64,000 nucleotides of DNA from Comamonas testosteroni (GTDB lineage: Bacteria; Pseudomonadota; Gammaproteobacteria; Burkholderiales; Burkholderiaceae_C). The stretch lies in assembly GCF_014076415.1 (NCBI RefSeq), contig NZ_CP043568.1, positions 2,976,001-3,040,000 of the forward strand, written 5' to 3'. Shown piece after piece: positions 8,561 through 17,188 of this stretch. The position numbers and the translations under genes were made by a program. Numbering within the stretch: the stretch's first letter is position 1; each line of letters opens with the position of its first letter. Under the pieces are notes generated by a model that searched no databases, was not told where the DNA came from, and saw nothing but the letters and a program-made list of their open reading frames with translations.

Positions 8561-8668
8561 TGGCTCATTTCGAGCTACATGGCACTAAGTGCCGCGTGGT
8601 TCATTTCGAGCCACATGGCACTAAGTGCCGTGTGGTTCATTTCGAGCTACTTGGCACTGAGTGCCATA
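8561..8668. repeat. Three 36-bp direct repeats with internal palindromes (iteron-like)
   Basis: Units at 8561-8596, 8597-8632 and 8633-8668 follow the pattern TGGYTCATTTCGAGC then YACATGGCACTAAGTGCC. A degenerate fourth unit begins at 8669. Each unit contains the palindrome GGCACT-A/G-AGTGCC (8581-8593, 8617-8629, 8653-8665), spaced exactly 36 bp apart. They lie between the stop of a replication-type gene and the start of a winged-helix gene, in the only sizeable gap inside the train. Origin, centromere or operator are all possible. The array is visible in the sequence; the function is inferred. Confidence 0.85.
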
Positions 8669-8698
8669 TGGCCCATCTCGGGTTATTCGGAAGTCAGC

Positions 8699-10456
8699 TC
8701 ATTTCTTCGCCATTCCGACCTTCGCTGCCCGCTCATTGCGAAGAGCAAGCAACTTGGCACGCGCCGCTTCTTTGCCCAAAGGCCCATTGCCTTCGACCGC
8801 CACTCGCACTGGATTGGCGACGGCGTTGGCCGATCCTTCGTGAAAAGCTTTCAGCGATGCTTCTTTCTGGGCCTGTTGAGCATCGGCCTGTTTGGCTAAC
8901 TCAATGCGCTCTGCAGCGATGACGGGGGCATACGCCCAGATGCATTCGCCGTCTCTATATTTCTTCACCACACTGTTTAGCCAGGCCACTGGCGACTTCA
9001 CTTTATGAAATCGCCGGTTCGCACCTTCCATCTCGTCCAACGCTTGCTGTTGTTGCTCAAGGGGAAACTTGGCCAGCACCTTGGAGAGGGACGCGTGCAG
9101 TGACTTCTCAATCCAGGTGGGGAAGATGAGGCCAGAGGCAAGTCCGGCGTTCAGCTTGTCCGAACTCGAAGACTTACCACCCTCACCTGCCTGAACGTCA
9201 GCCGTGCTGCTGGTGTTCACCGGCGAAGTAGTAGTGGATTGAATAGAAGTCCTTTGAATATTGATTGCGGGAAACGGCAGATCAAGCCTGCAGGTTTCGT
9301 CCAAAGAGTCAGGCTCTTGTTTGCAGGAAACGGCAAACGATTCCTTCGCTCCACCCTCGCTACCCTTATCGCTAAAGCTCTTCGCTAACTCCTTGCTGGC
9401 ATTGGAGATTTGCTCCGACTTGGCGGGCTGCTCACTGATCGAAGAAGTAGCTCCAGCTTGTCGGATTTCGACAGGTTTGTGAGGCACCAGATCGTCGTTC
9501 AAAAAAGACAGCAAGAGATCGCGCGGGCGGGGAGCAGGAGGGGTCGCGGACAGTCCAAGCGTCGCTTGCGAGAACGCGAATGAAAGGCCGGACAGGTCCA
9601 GCGTCTGGTTCGTGGCTGGAGCGCTATTTGACGGTGCAGCCTTCGTTGACGCCGCAGGAGTAGCCTTGTCCGCGTCAGCCTTGCGAGGCAAAGGCTTGAT
9701 GCTTTGCCCACGCAGGCACAGCAGAATGGCGTCGAAGTTAATGCGGACCAACGCTCCGCCGATGCCGACCTCGTTAATGAATCCAGCCTTCTTCAGCCGC
9801 TCCCGAGCATTGCGCTGGACCTTCGGACCGAGCACAAGCGCTGTTGAGATTTCATCCTGGCTGACCGGGATAGCGCCATCGGTGAGCTGGCCTAGCTTCA
9901 GACACTCCCGGTGCCGCTGCAGCAGATAGGCCAAGTACAGCCCGCCTGCGATGCTTCCAGCCACATCAGCCAGGGGCTTGTAGTAGACCTTGCAGCCCTT
10001 GAACCAGCTACTTGCCAAGTCCCACGTAAGTTTCTGCCCCTTGCCGCGCATGGCCAGTGCCTTGGCGAGTGCAGGTACGTTCAGGCGGTAGTTCAGCACC
10101 GCAGGACGCCCAACGAGCATCTCTTCGAGAACGCCCTCGCCCATCAGCAGCTCGCGCACACTGGCTTGCTCGGTGCGGGTCAGCCCAATGGCCGACTTCC
10201 ACTGCTGCAAGGACATAAAGAACCAGCCACCGCGCTCGGGATGGTTGCGGAGACTGTGGCGCGTCCAGTAGAGCGCCATGCCCACGAAGATGGCGGCTTT
10301 GTGGCCGAATTTTTCAGCCAGCACCGGATGAAATGGAACGAAACCTCGATCGTCCAGATGCAGAAAAATTTGCTCGGCACCCTGGTGGATCGGCGCATCC
10401 TCCGGCAGTTCATAACGAACTGTTGGAATTGCTGCGAGTGAAAGAGAGCCGCGCAC
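8699..10456 (-). CDS. Replication-type winged-helix protein of a mobile element
   Basis: Protein of about 585 residues. The N-terminal third has two apparent winged-helix units. One lies around FHPVLAEKFGHKAAIFVGMALYW to SAIGLTRTEQASVRELLMGEGVLEE, the other around YLAYLLQRHRECLKLG to STALVLGPKVQRNARERLKKAGFI. The middle is low in complexity (Ala, Ser, Pro, Thr, Glu). The C-terminal part (HASLSKVLAKFPLEQQQQALDEMEG to WLNSVVKKYRDGECIWAYAP) resembles the DnaD- or primosome-like ends of phage and plasmid replication proteins. The GTG at 10456 has GGAG 7 bases upstream. It starts 12 bases after the preceding gene and ends just before the 36-bp repeats. An initiator role is inferred. Confidence 0.6.
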   Translation of the reverse strand: MRGSLSLAAIPTVRYELPEDAPIHQGAEQIFLHLDDRGFVPFHPVLAEKFGHKAAIFVGMALYWTRHSLRNHPERGGWFFMSLQQWKSAIGLTRTEQASVRELLMGEGVLEEMLVGRPAVLNYRLNVPALAKALAMRGKGQKLTWDLASSWFKGCKVYYKPLADVAGSIAGGLYLAYLLQRHRECLKLGQLTDGAIPVSQDEISTALVLGPKVQRNARERLKKAGFINEVGIGGALVRINFDAILLCLRGQSIKPLPRKADADKATPAASTKAAPSNSAPATNQTLDLSGLSFAFSQATLGLSATPPAPRPRDLLLSFLNDDLVPHKPVEIRQAGATSSISEQPAKSEQISNASKELAKSFSDKGSEGGAKESFAVSCKQEPDSLDETCRLDLPFPAINIQRTSIQSTTTSPVNTSSTADVQAGEGGKSSSSDKLNAGLASGLIFPTWIEKSLHASLSKVLAKFPLEQQQQALDEMEGANRRFHKVKSPVAWLNSVVKKYRDGECIWAYAPVIAAERIELAKQADAQQAQKEASLKAFHEGSANAVANPVRVAVEGNGPLGKEAARAKLLALRNERAAKVGMAKK

Positions 10457-10468
10457 TGACAAGCTCCA

Positions 10469-10915
10469 TCAGTGCGCAGCTGCGGCTACGGAGGTTGTCG
10501 CTGCACTGCGCATTGCGCTGGCCAAGGGCATGGCTTGCTGCTGCAAAAGCTCAAGCAAGCGCCGCTTCGAGATCCGATAGGTAATGATGCGGCCCTGACC
10601 AGCTTGCTCATGCAGGATGCCCAAGTCCACGAGGGTCTTGCGGCAGGTTTGCTGCTGTGCCCTCGTTATGCCGGTGTCCTTGGTGCAGCATGACGATGAC
10701 ATAAGGATTTCGAAAAAATCCTCCGACTCGCTGCGACGTTCCCGCTCCATCGCATAGGTAAGCCAGAGTGCGCTCAAGACGTTACCAGTGAGATCCACGA
10801 ATGCGCGATTGATGGTGATGGGCTCTTGGCCGATGAGTTCCAGAAACAGTGCGGACTTCAGAAATTCACTATCACTATTCGACAGCTGGGCGGATAAATT
10901 CTTGGTGTTCTTCAT
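10469..10915 (-). CDS. Winged-helix DNA-binding protein (element gene)
   Basis: Protein of 148 residues. The N-terminal half is helical. The second half looks like a winged helix: LSALWLTYAMERERR, then CCTKDTGITRAQQQTCRKTLVDLGILHEQ with the wing GRIITYRISKRRLLELL. The ATG at 10915 starts MKNTKNLSAQ; a longer in-frame reading to 11224 overlaps the DUF2857-type gene and is rejected. It lies 13 bases before the large replication-type gene, so the two are probably cotranslated. A DNA-binding partner of that protein is a reasonable guess. I do not recognise a named family. Confidence 0.6.
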   Translation of the reverse strand: MKNTKNLSAQLSNSDSEFLKSALFLELIGQEPITINRAFVDLTGNVLSALWLTYAMERERRSESEDFFEILMSSSCCTKDTGITRAQQQTCRKTLVDLGILHEQAGQGRIITYRISKRRLLELLQQQAMPLASAMRSAATTSVAAAAH

Positions 10916-10964
10916 GTTCAAGCTATATCGATAATGGTTGTAAATAGAACGTCCTACGGCTGAT

Positions 10965-11588
10965 TTATTTTCCGACCGGGAAAGCATTTCTCCTTGGAAG
11001 AGCCAGGCTATCCTCGTCTTCAAACTCTTTGAGTGTTGAATAAAGCGAGTCGATGGTGTACTCCGCAAAACGAGAATGCAGCTCGAAAATCCAATCACGT
11101 AGAGATTTCCCAGGCGCCGATTGGCTGGTAATTTCGGCCCAAGCTTGATGAATCTGATCCCGAACATCAAACTTCTTGGGTAATTTGGCCCTACCACCGG
11201 TGACGCTTCCTCCAACCAATTCACGCATCCTACGAATATCGTCTGCGGAGCGCTTAAAAAGCCGGGTAATCAGTGCACGCGATGCGCCATTACGCACAAA
11301 ATATTCGCAAAGTGCATCGTCTTGCCGTTGTCGGTCCAGGCCTTCCAGTTGCTGCCGGAGTTCGCCAGGAGAAAATACGAGTTTAACCCTCGTTAACTTA
11401 GTAGAAATATCCAGAATATCGCGAGTCTTGCGATGCCGAAGTTGGTCAATCAGTTCGGCATCGCAACCCATCTGCAATAACTGATCTATTCCAACCTCGG
11501 TTTCGATAGCACGAATTACCTCCGTCAGCAGCAGAAAATTTAACTGCGGATTCGTGTGAATATCGACGGGAACAATATGATCTGTCAT
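10965..11588 (-). CDS. DUF2857-like protein (element gene)
   Basis: Protein of 207 residues. The order of motifs matches what I know of DUF2857: a start with LNFLLLTEVIRAIETEVGIDQLLQMGCDAELIDQL, then a region ending in ALITRLFKRSADDIRRMRELVGG, a predicted HTH-like segment. The family is found directly after parB in PFGI-1-class elements, as here with a 16-base gap. It may be a transcription factor of the element. The C-terminal 60 residues have no recognised motif. Confidence 0.68.
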   Translation of the reverse strand: MTDHIVPVDIHTNPQLNFLLLTEVIRAIETEVGIDQLLQMGCDAELIDQLRHRKTRDILDISTKLTRVKLVFSPGELRQQLEGLDRQRQDDALCEYFVRNGASRALITRLFKRSADDIRRMRELVGGSVTGGRAKLPKKFDVRDQIHQAWAEITSQSAPGKSLRDWIFELHSRFAEYTIDSLYSTLKEFEDEDSLALPRRNAFPVGK

Positions 11589-11604
11589 TGCTTAACTAAC
11601 GTGT

Positions 11605-13293
11605 TTATTCCGTAAATAACGGTTTATAGGCTTCGCGGCTATCCTCTTGCACGGCGATATTAAATTCAGCGAGTGTTTGCATCAGTGCAGACAAGCATCT
11701 AGCAACCGCCGCATTGCCGAAGAGATACCCATAATGGTCAGAAGTGACATAAAGCTGCCCATTCTTCCCGCACAGAATTGCTCTATCTGTGCACTCCTGA
11801 CGGAACGTATCAACGCCAGCCTGAATAGCCTTTACCCAGCGGCTTTCTGGGTCGCATTTCGAGAGTAGGTTTGCGTTGCACTGCCCGGTTTGCGTTGCAA
11901 GAAATGGCCAGAGATACACACGCAGAGTTTCGAGTTCTTCGGAGAGCTTTTGATCGCCCAAATACGACATACGTTCTGGAATATCCACCAAGAACCCGTA
12001 TGGCAATGCCGGCATTGGCTTCACGAAGTCCGACAACGGTACGACAGCATTCAGATCCACAAGATTCTGCGATAGCCGTGCGGAAAACGCTGCCAGCTTG
12101 TCTGCTGGGCCAGCACCCGCCCCTTGCCGATCGGCCTTTGTGGTGGCTCTTTTACTGCTAGGCGATGCAGCCGCCGACACGCCGCCAAGCATTCCCGACA
12201 GTGGCGCCTGCTTGGCTTGCTGTTGCACCTTCTTGTTCTCGCTCTCTATCGAGCGCATGTCCTCAACAGAAAGCTTCGGGTCCTGGAGATAGGACTGGAC
12301 GACTGACTCGATATGGTCGGCGGCAATACCAAAGTGCTTCGAGGATACAGACTGGATCTGGGTGAGCAGCGATTGAACATCCAACTTGACCTCTGTCCGG
12401 CTTGCAGGATCGGCCTCGGAGTTCGCTTGCTCCATGGCCTCAAGATCGGTCGCGTGCATCAAGAAGATTTCCTCGATGGAGTTTTTGACCTCATCACGCT
12501 TATCAAACTTAGATGCCATTTCGTGAAGTGCTGAAACGGTAGGACGAATATTTATATTCACGTCAGACGTTTGAAGCCAATTACCAATCAACGCGAGATT
12601 TTCGACAGCGAAGATGAAGTTTTGAACCATCCTCACGCCATAGCTCAATCCAACCTCTTTAAGTGCTTTATTAAGTTCGGTGGCGGAGAATGATTTAGCA
12701 GTCTCCTTCTCAATTTCACGCTTGTAATTCATCACGCCCTGAGCTCGCTCCCAGAACGAAATATCACTTCGATTGTCGTTTTCGCTCAAGTGCGCGGCAA
12801 TGACAGCAGCCTCGCCAGGCCACTTTCGAGTAACGACATGGATGCGCCGCAGTTTCTCGACGCCTTCATTCACCAGCTCTTTTGCGATCTCCACACGAGT
12901 ATTTCCGCCACCATATGGAAAATACTTCTCCGTGGGGTTTCGACGCGTAACCGAGAACATGTTGGTGATGCCATCGACCTTCATACTCGCTTTGATTTCC
13001 GCCCGCTGGGAATTAGCTTTCTTGCGAGGATTCAGCGAATATTCATCAATATCAAAAACATCCAAGACGATGATGGAGCCATCAATCTCATCCATCGGAT
13101 CAAAACTGGTAGTTGATCTTTCAGAGTCTCGATGAAGAGCTGCTTTAGCCGCCTCAAGACGTGCTTGATTTGGAGTGAGCTTTGGTTTATCTGGTGCAGT
13201 CATAGCTGACGTCCCTTGCTTATTTCCAGGGGACGTAGTTAGGTTTAGCGAGGCTGCCCGTTCGCGAGCAGTCATGGTTTCAGGTGTACGCAT
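11605..13293 (-). CDS. parB: ParB-family partition protein, integrative element class
   Basis: Protein of 562 residues that would bind a centromere site and work with ParA to stabilise the element. The ParB/Srx core runs from VFDIDEYSLNPRKKANSQRAEIKASMKVDG through YFPYGGGNTRVEIAKEL to VIAAHLSENDNRSDISFWERAQGV. An HTH-like region (LNKALKEVGLSYGVRMVQNFI) follows. The length is well above chromosomal ParB (about 300) but normal for the PFGI-1-class ParB group. The start has a strong AGGAGG 6 bases upstream. It follows parA after 15 bases. Confidence 0.85.
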   Translation of the reverse strand: MRTPETMTARERAASLNLTTSPGNKQGTSAMTAPDKPKLTPNQARLEAAKAALHRDSERSTTSFDPMDEIDGSIIVLDVFDIDEYSLNPRKKANSQRAEIKASMKVDGITNMFSVTRRNPTEKYFPYGGGNTRVEIAKELVNEGVEKLRRIHVVTRKWPGEAAVIAAHLSENDNRSDISFWERAQGVMNYKREIEKETAKSFSATELNKALKEVGLSYGVRMVQNFIFAVENLALIGNWLQTSDVNINIRPTVSALHEMASKFDKRDEVKNSIEEIFLMHATDLEAMEQANSEADPASRTEVKLDVQSLLTQIQSVSSKHFGIAADHIESVVQSYLQDPKLSVEDMRSIESENKKVQQQAKQAPLSGMLGGVSAAASPSSKRATTKADRQGAGAGPADKLAAFSARLSQNLVDLNAVVPLSDFVKPMPALPYGFLVDIPERMSYLGDQKLSEELETLRVYLWPFLATQTGQCNANLLSKCDPESRWVKAIQAGVDTFRQECTDRAILCGKNGQLYVTSDHYGYLFGNAAVARCLSALMQTLAEFNIAVQEDSREAYKPLFTE

Positions 13294-13308
13294 GCTTTCC
13301 TCCTAAAA

Positions 13309-14202
13309 TTAATTGGAGGGTGCGTTCAGATCGAGATATTGGGGGTGGTTAGATGCGTACATCTCCGACACGCTGGGCACAATTTCCCAAAGAAGGGAAT
13401 GAAGCGTGTTGGAAGCTTTCACTGGATCAACCCAATGCACTGGAACTCCGGCACTGGCCGCTTTTTTCCAAGCCGTTGCATCGGGAACATCGGTATCCAG
13501 CATCGTGATTTTTCCGCTCAGCTCAATAAAGCTTTCGCGAATCATTGCGGACATTTCCTTGCTATCGCTAGTCTTCTGGCTTTTATTGAGAAATGCCTTC
13601 ATCTGAGGCATCTTCAAGCCCATGCTAGACACGCTATCGTGGCGTTCAATGAGTGCCTTCACATTTGCGATGAACTCGCGAGCAGAGATCATGTCTGGCG
13701 TTGCAGGCACAAGAAGCAGATCAGCAGCAACCACTGCAGCATCTTGCAGATGACCCACAGCACCTTGGGTATCAATAATCACCACGTCATATGCGCTAGC
13801 GATTGCAGGGTGCTTCAAGGGATTCTTGAAGCTGAACTGCATGCTCACTGGATTGCGATTGGCCATCCAGACCTGCAAAGACGAGTCCTTGGCGTCAGAG
13901 CGAACGATATGCAGGCAACCGCCCTCGCTCTTAGGTGCCTTCTCAAGCTTGCCTTGATAGGAAGTCGGTGGCAGTTGGCAATGCGAGATGCAGTCCGGGG
14001 TCAGTGCACCAGACTGCACCAACTGCGTGAGCCCAAAAGGTGCCGCATAGCGCAGCTGGTAATAGCGTGAGAGCGACGGCTGAATATCGCCGTCGATCAG
14101 CAGCGTCCTAAAGCCGATGTCGTGCAGCAGGCCGCCCAGATTCGCAGCTGTAGTTGTCTTGCCGACTCCGCCCTTAGAAGCCAGAACAGTGATGATGAAC
14201 AT
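13309..14202 (-). CDS. parA: ParA-family partition ATPase
   Basis: Walker-type ATPase of 297 residues that positions or maintains the element with ParB. The deviant Walker A motif is SKGGVGKTTTAANLGGLL near residue 9, Walker A' is LLIDGDIQPSLSRYY, and Walker B is YDVVIIDTQGAVG. The ATG at 14202 (MFIITVLASKGG) has GAGG 8 bases upstream; the longer frame from 14238 would start inside an inverted repeat. It is the first gene of the leftward train, so its promoter probably drives the whole set. Confidence 0.92.
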   Translation of the reverse strand: MFIITVLASKGGVGKTTTAANLGGLLHDIGFRTLLIDGDIQPSLSRYYQLRYAAPFGLTQLVQSGALTPDCISHCQLPPTSYQGKLEKAPKSEGGCLHIVRSDAKDSSLQVWMANRNPVSMQFSFKNPLKHPAIASAYDVVIIDTQGAVGHLQDAAVVAADLLLVPATPDMISAREFIANVKALIERHDSVSSMGLKMPQMKAFLNKSQKTSDSKEMSAMIRESFIELSGKITMLDTDVPDATAWKKAASAGVPVHWVDPVKASNTLHSLLWEIVPSVSEMYASNHPQYLDLNAPSN

Positions 14203-14213
14203 TGAAAGTCCTC

Positions 14214-14239
14214 GTTGAATGGTTGTTGATCCATTCAAC
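14214..14239. promoter_or_regulatory. Inverted repeat upstream of parA (candidate ParA/ParB operator)
   Basis: GTTGAATGG (14214-14222) and CCATTCAAC (14231-14239) form a perfect 9-bp inverted repeat with an 8-base spacer. It lies 12 bp upstream of the parA start codon. Partition operons are usually autoregulated from such a site. Function is inferred. Confidence 0.5.
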
Positions 14240-14885
14240 GGGAGCTGAAGTTCGCTCGCGCATTGGTAGGCCGTTGCGACCCAAACTTAGGCCGCAGTGG
14301 CCCTCAGAAGCCACCCTTGATCGATGGTTATTTCGTAACCTTTTGTTGAATATCAGGCAAAAAGCCTTGACTTCCAGCTTAAAAAAGTGTCAGAAAATAT
14401 ACATCGTATATACCAAAAAAGAAACCTGGTCAAAACCTTTGCTGCCCTCCTGGCTGGCGCCCCTAACCAAACCCAGTTAATGATGAACTGAAAATGGCTG
14501 ATCGTCACCTTCGATACTGGCGCGTCGGACAGCGGCAGCGGACCCGCAGGCGCAGACTGCAGGGACTTAGCCCTGCTCCAGAGCACCATGCCAAGCAACT
14601 TTGAAACAATACCCTTCACGCGCACTCTTCTTCGAGCAGGATTCAAGCGAAGTGCTGGGCACACGCTGACTTGCCATCGGTGGGTGTCCAGGTAGACAGC
14701 TCCTCTCCAGGCTGGCCCAGAGCAAGGAAGTCCATGAAACTCTGCTGCAGCGGGTGCCTTCTGATGCGTGAGACGATGCCATCGCGGCCCCAGCCCACGG
14801 ATGTTTGCACGAAAGGCTGGACCACGACTCGCATGGCGAAGCTGTGTATTGACCCACTGAAAACCTGCTCAGGTGTTACCGTCGA
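14240..14885. other. Gap of about 650 bp without a supportable gene
   Basis: The left half is AT-rich and probably holds the promoter of the parA train. It contains two small inverted repeats: GGTTA-TTTCG-TAACC (14326-14340) and ATATAC-ATC-GTATAT (14397-14411). The right half is GC-rich and has short open frames on both strands (for example minus 14643-14834) that look like remains of a decayed gene, but I cannot identify it. Confidence 0.5.
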
Positions 14886-15080
14886 ATGGTGGCGCGCCTG
14901 CTGGGGTTCAACAAGAACACGGTGCAGCGCATCTCACGGTTCGAGACGCTCGGGCGCGTGCCAGCTCCGTTCCTACTGCGCTCGGACAATGGGCCGGTCT
15001 TCACCAGCCGCAGCTTCACGGCCCTGGTCAGAAGCTATGGCCTGCGTCAGGAATTCATCACGCGGTACAGCCCTGATTAG
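14886..15080 (+). pseudogene. Fragment of an IS3-family transposase
   Basis: The frame holds two separate pieces of an IS3-type transposase. One is an HTH-like start (MVARLLGFNKNTVQRI). The other is the integrase block LLRSDNGPVFTSRSFTALVRSYGLRQEFITRYSP, which carries the second catalytic Asp and usually lies in the middle of OrfB. The first Asp and the last Glu regions are missing. It ends at a stop codon and runs into IS5-type debris. Nonfunctional remnant. Confidence 0.75.
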
Positions 15081-15117
15081 CGGCCTGACCTGCGCAGGTT
15101 CTGCTGGGTCAATACGG

Positions 15118-15330
15118 CAGGACATGTCGTGGCTTCGGGACTTCGCCAGTTTGACGAGGGACACTGCCACACCAGATAAGAGCACCCTCTTGCGCTTTCA
15201 CCGCCTGCTGGAAACGCACAAGCTGGCCTAAAAATTCCTCACGACGGTAGCGGGAGGGAAAACGCTGTCGCTGCGTACGGGGCGCATCGTGAATGCCACG
15301 TTGATCGCAGCCCCATTCAAAGACCACTTC
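15118..15330 (+). pseudogene. Fragment of an IS5-family transposase
   Basis: Translation gives FASLTRDTATPDKSTLLRFHRLLETHKLA, a stop codon (TAA at 15229), then KFLTTVAGGKTLSLRTGRIVNATLIAAP. This matches the middle of an IS5-type transposase, including the first catalytic Asp region where VNATLIAAP replaces the expected VDATLIAAP. It resembles the intact copy at 560-1555 (STILRFRHLLERHKLA, VDATLIAAP) but is clearly a different, decayed element. Confidence 0.75.
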
Positions 15331-15783
15331 TTGCGGCGGTGCGATCAGTATGTCGTTAGCTCCTGTCTCTCCGAGAGCATTGGATTTGGAAGCGTCGAAG
15401 ATGCGCCCGCAGAAGATATCGCTGCCCTGCCTTCGATTGCCTTCAGCGCCCTCATGTGGCTCGCCATGTAGATGAGATTGGCTTGGCGGGTAGACCTTGC
15501 TGATTTGCAACCAGTTTTCAATATCCACTCCGAACCAGCCAGTGCTTCTGTTGCTCATCGGCGTGGGAAGAGGAAATTTGTCCTGCCACAAGAGTTTTAC
15601 AGCATTGATTTTGATAAGCTTTTCCCAAGGAATGCCTGTAGGCAGTGCGAACAGGATGCCGTTAAGGGTGGCTTGATCGCCGACTGCGAGCTTGCGCGCA
15701 CCGCCTTTGGCAGAAGACACGAAGGCCGGGATCAGAGGTTGTAGTTGCTGCCACAGTTCTTTGCTTATGGGTCGTCGAGCCAT
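15331..15783 (-). pseudogene. Fragment of an IS5-family (IS427/IS1031-like) transposase
   Basis: On the minus strand the frame begins MARRPISKELWQQLQPLIPAF and continues with SAKGGARKLAVGDQATLNGILFALPTGIPWEKL, the N terminus of an IS5-family transposase of the DUF4096 type. It then loses similarity and joins an opposite-strand IS5 fragment. No DDE core is complete. Confidence 0.7.
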
Positions 15784-15852
15784 GAGGGTAGCGCACGTAA
15801 CCGCTCTGAGGGTCCCTCTGAGGCAATGGTGTTAGCCACTTTAATTCGGAGA

Positions 15853-16120
15853 CCCGGATGCCCAGATCTATGGCGAATGTCGCGAAAAGGTCGCCGTGCT
15901 GAACGCTATTGGCAAGCACTTCCAGGTGCCACGTCGTGACATCTGCTTTTTCGACGATAACGTGCTCAATGCCCTCGATGCACACCTGGCCGGATTTCGA
16001 TCACACTGGGCAGTCTGGGGCTACCACGCACCCGAGCACTTCGGGATTGCTAAAGCAGCGGGTCTTTTCGCAGCCGAACTAACAGACCTTATCCATCTGG
16101 GTGTGGAGGTAACGGCATGA
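15853..16120 (+). pseudogene. C-terminal fragment of a HAD-superfamily phosphatase
   Basis: The frame reads QIYGECREKVAVLNAIGKHF, then ICFFDDNVLNALDAHLAGFRSHWAVWGYH, ending at 16120. FFDDN is the fourth HAD motif with the metal-binding acidic pair, as in phosphoglycolate phosphatase-like enzymes. The N-terminal nucleophile motif is missing, and the upstream sequence is transposase debris, so the gene was cut by an insertion or deletion. Its stop overlaps the start of the next gene (ATGA), a sign of former cotranslation. Confidence 0.7.
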
Positions 16121-17158
16121 AATACGCCCACGCCATGATCCGGGTGGGCAATCCGGAGCCATCGCTGCGCTTCTATCAGGACTTGATGGGCCTCAAGCTA
16201 CTGCGGTGCAAGGAGAGCGAGATGGGTCGTTTCACCCTGTACTACCTCGCCAGCAGCGATGGCGAGCCAGAGATCGAACTAACTCACAATTGGGACCAGA
16301 GCAGCTACACGGGTGGCAACGCCTTCGGGCACTTGGCGTTTAGAGTGGAGGATGTTTATGCCACATGCAAGAGGCTGGCCGACGGCGGGGTGGACATCCT
16401 GCGTCCCCCAAGGGACGGCTACATGGCATTCGTGAAGGACCCCAGTGGTATCTCGATCGAGTTGCTGCAAATGGGAGATGCCTTGCCAACGCGAGAACCC
16501 TGGGTCTCCATGCCGTGGTTGCGCGGGGCTGGTGTCCTAGCCCTCTTGGCGGCGGGCGCAGTGCATGTCGCCAAGGCCTGTCTGGCCAATAGGTCGTTTA
16601 TCCAGGATGTGCGCAACCCCTCCGTGGCGCCTTTTTTTGGCCAGATCGGCGTAGCCCTGGCATTGCTGGCAGAGATCCAGCAAGAGGTCCATGCCACGGC
16701 GGCCCAATTGGCCCTGTTCGGTAGTACCGCATTGGCGACCCTGAGTCTGGTACATGTTGCTTGGCTTGTCACCCTCAAGCGCCCGTCGTGGCGAGACGCT
16801 AGTCCATCTTGGCTGCTACCTTCCATTCAATACCTGTACCTCGGTGTACTGACTGATGGTGAGCACTTGGCCTGGATTCGTCCAGCGGCCTTAACATTGG
16901 GGGGGCATGAGCGCCACCATCGCCATCGCCTGTCTGGTCGCCCGCCTATGGAAGGGGCCAGAGTTGCCAGCGCCCGCCAGGCCTGCGCTGACTATCATGG
17001 TCGCGATTCCCTCGGTGGCTCTGTTGGCCGTACTACAACAGCCTGATCCATCCGGCTGGCTTACTACCACGGCCTTTGGCCTTAACCACTGCTGCCTTAG
17101 CATGCATGGGCCTGCAGCACATTTTAGCGGAAAGTCCTTCGTATTCAAATCCGTCTGA
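16117..17158 (+). pseudogene. Glyoxalase I fused to a truncated, frameshifted TehA/SLAC1-type transporter
   Basis: Residues 1-127 are a complete glyoxalase I (lactoylglutathione lyase) domain with all four metal ligands in place: His in YAHAMIRV, Glu in EIELTHNW, His in FGHLAFRV, Glu in SIELLQ. The frame then runs directly into membrane helices typical of the TDT/TehA/SLAC1 family (FIQDVRNPSVAPFFGQIGVALALLAEI, HVAWLVTL) but lacks the first helix. At a run of seven G (16899-16905) the frame shifts, and the transporter continues in the next frame (SATIAIACLVARLWKGPELP, AIPSVALLAVLQQPD) to 17158. The glyoxalase half could still be active, while the transporter half is broken. Confidence 0.7.
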
Positions 17159-17188
17159 GGTTGAGTTACCCCCTGACCCCAGACGCAG

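Noticed and set aside
8539..8922. Plus-strand frame that translates the 36-bp repeats into a repeat protein
   Set aside because: The period is a multiple of three, so an open frame arises automatically. There is no ribosome site, and the frame runs antisense into the replication-type gene.
14353..14857. Overlapping minus-strand frames near 14.4-14.9 kb
   Set aside because: No start signal, no recognisable family and a mosaic composition. They may be the remains of a decayed gene.
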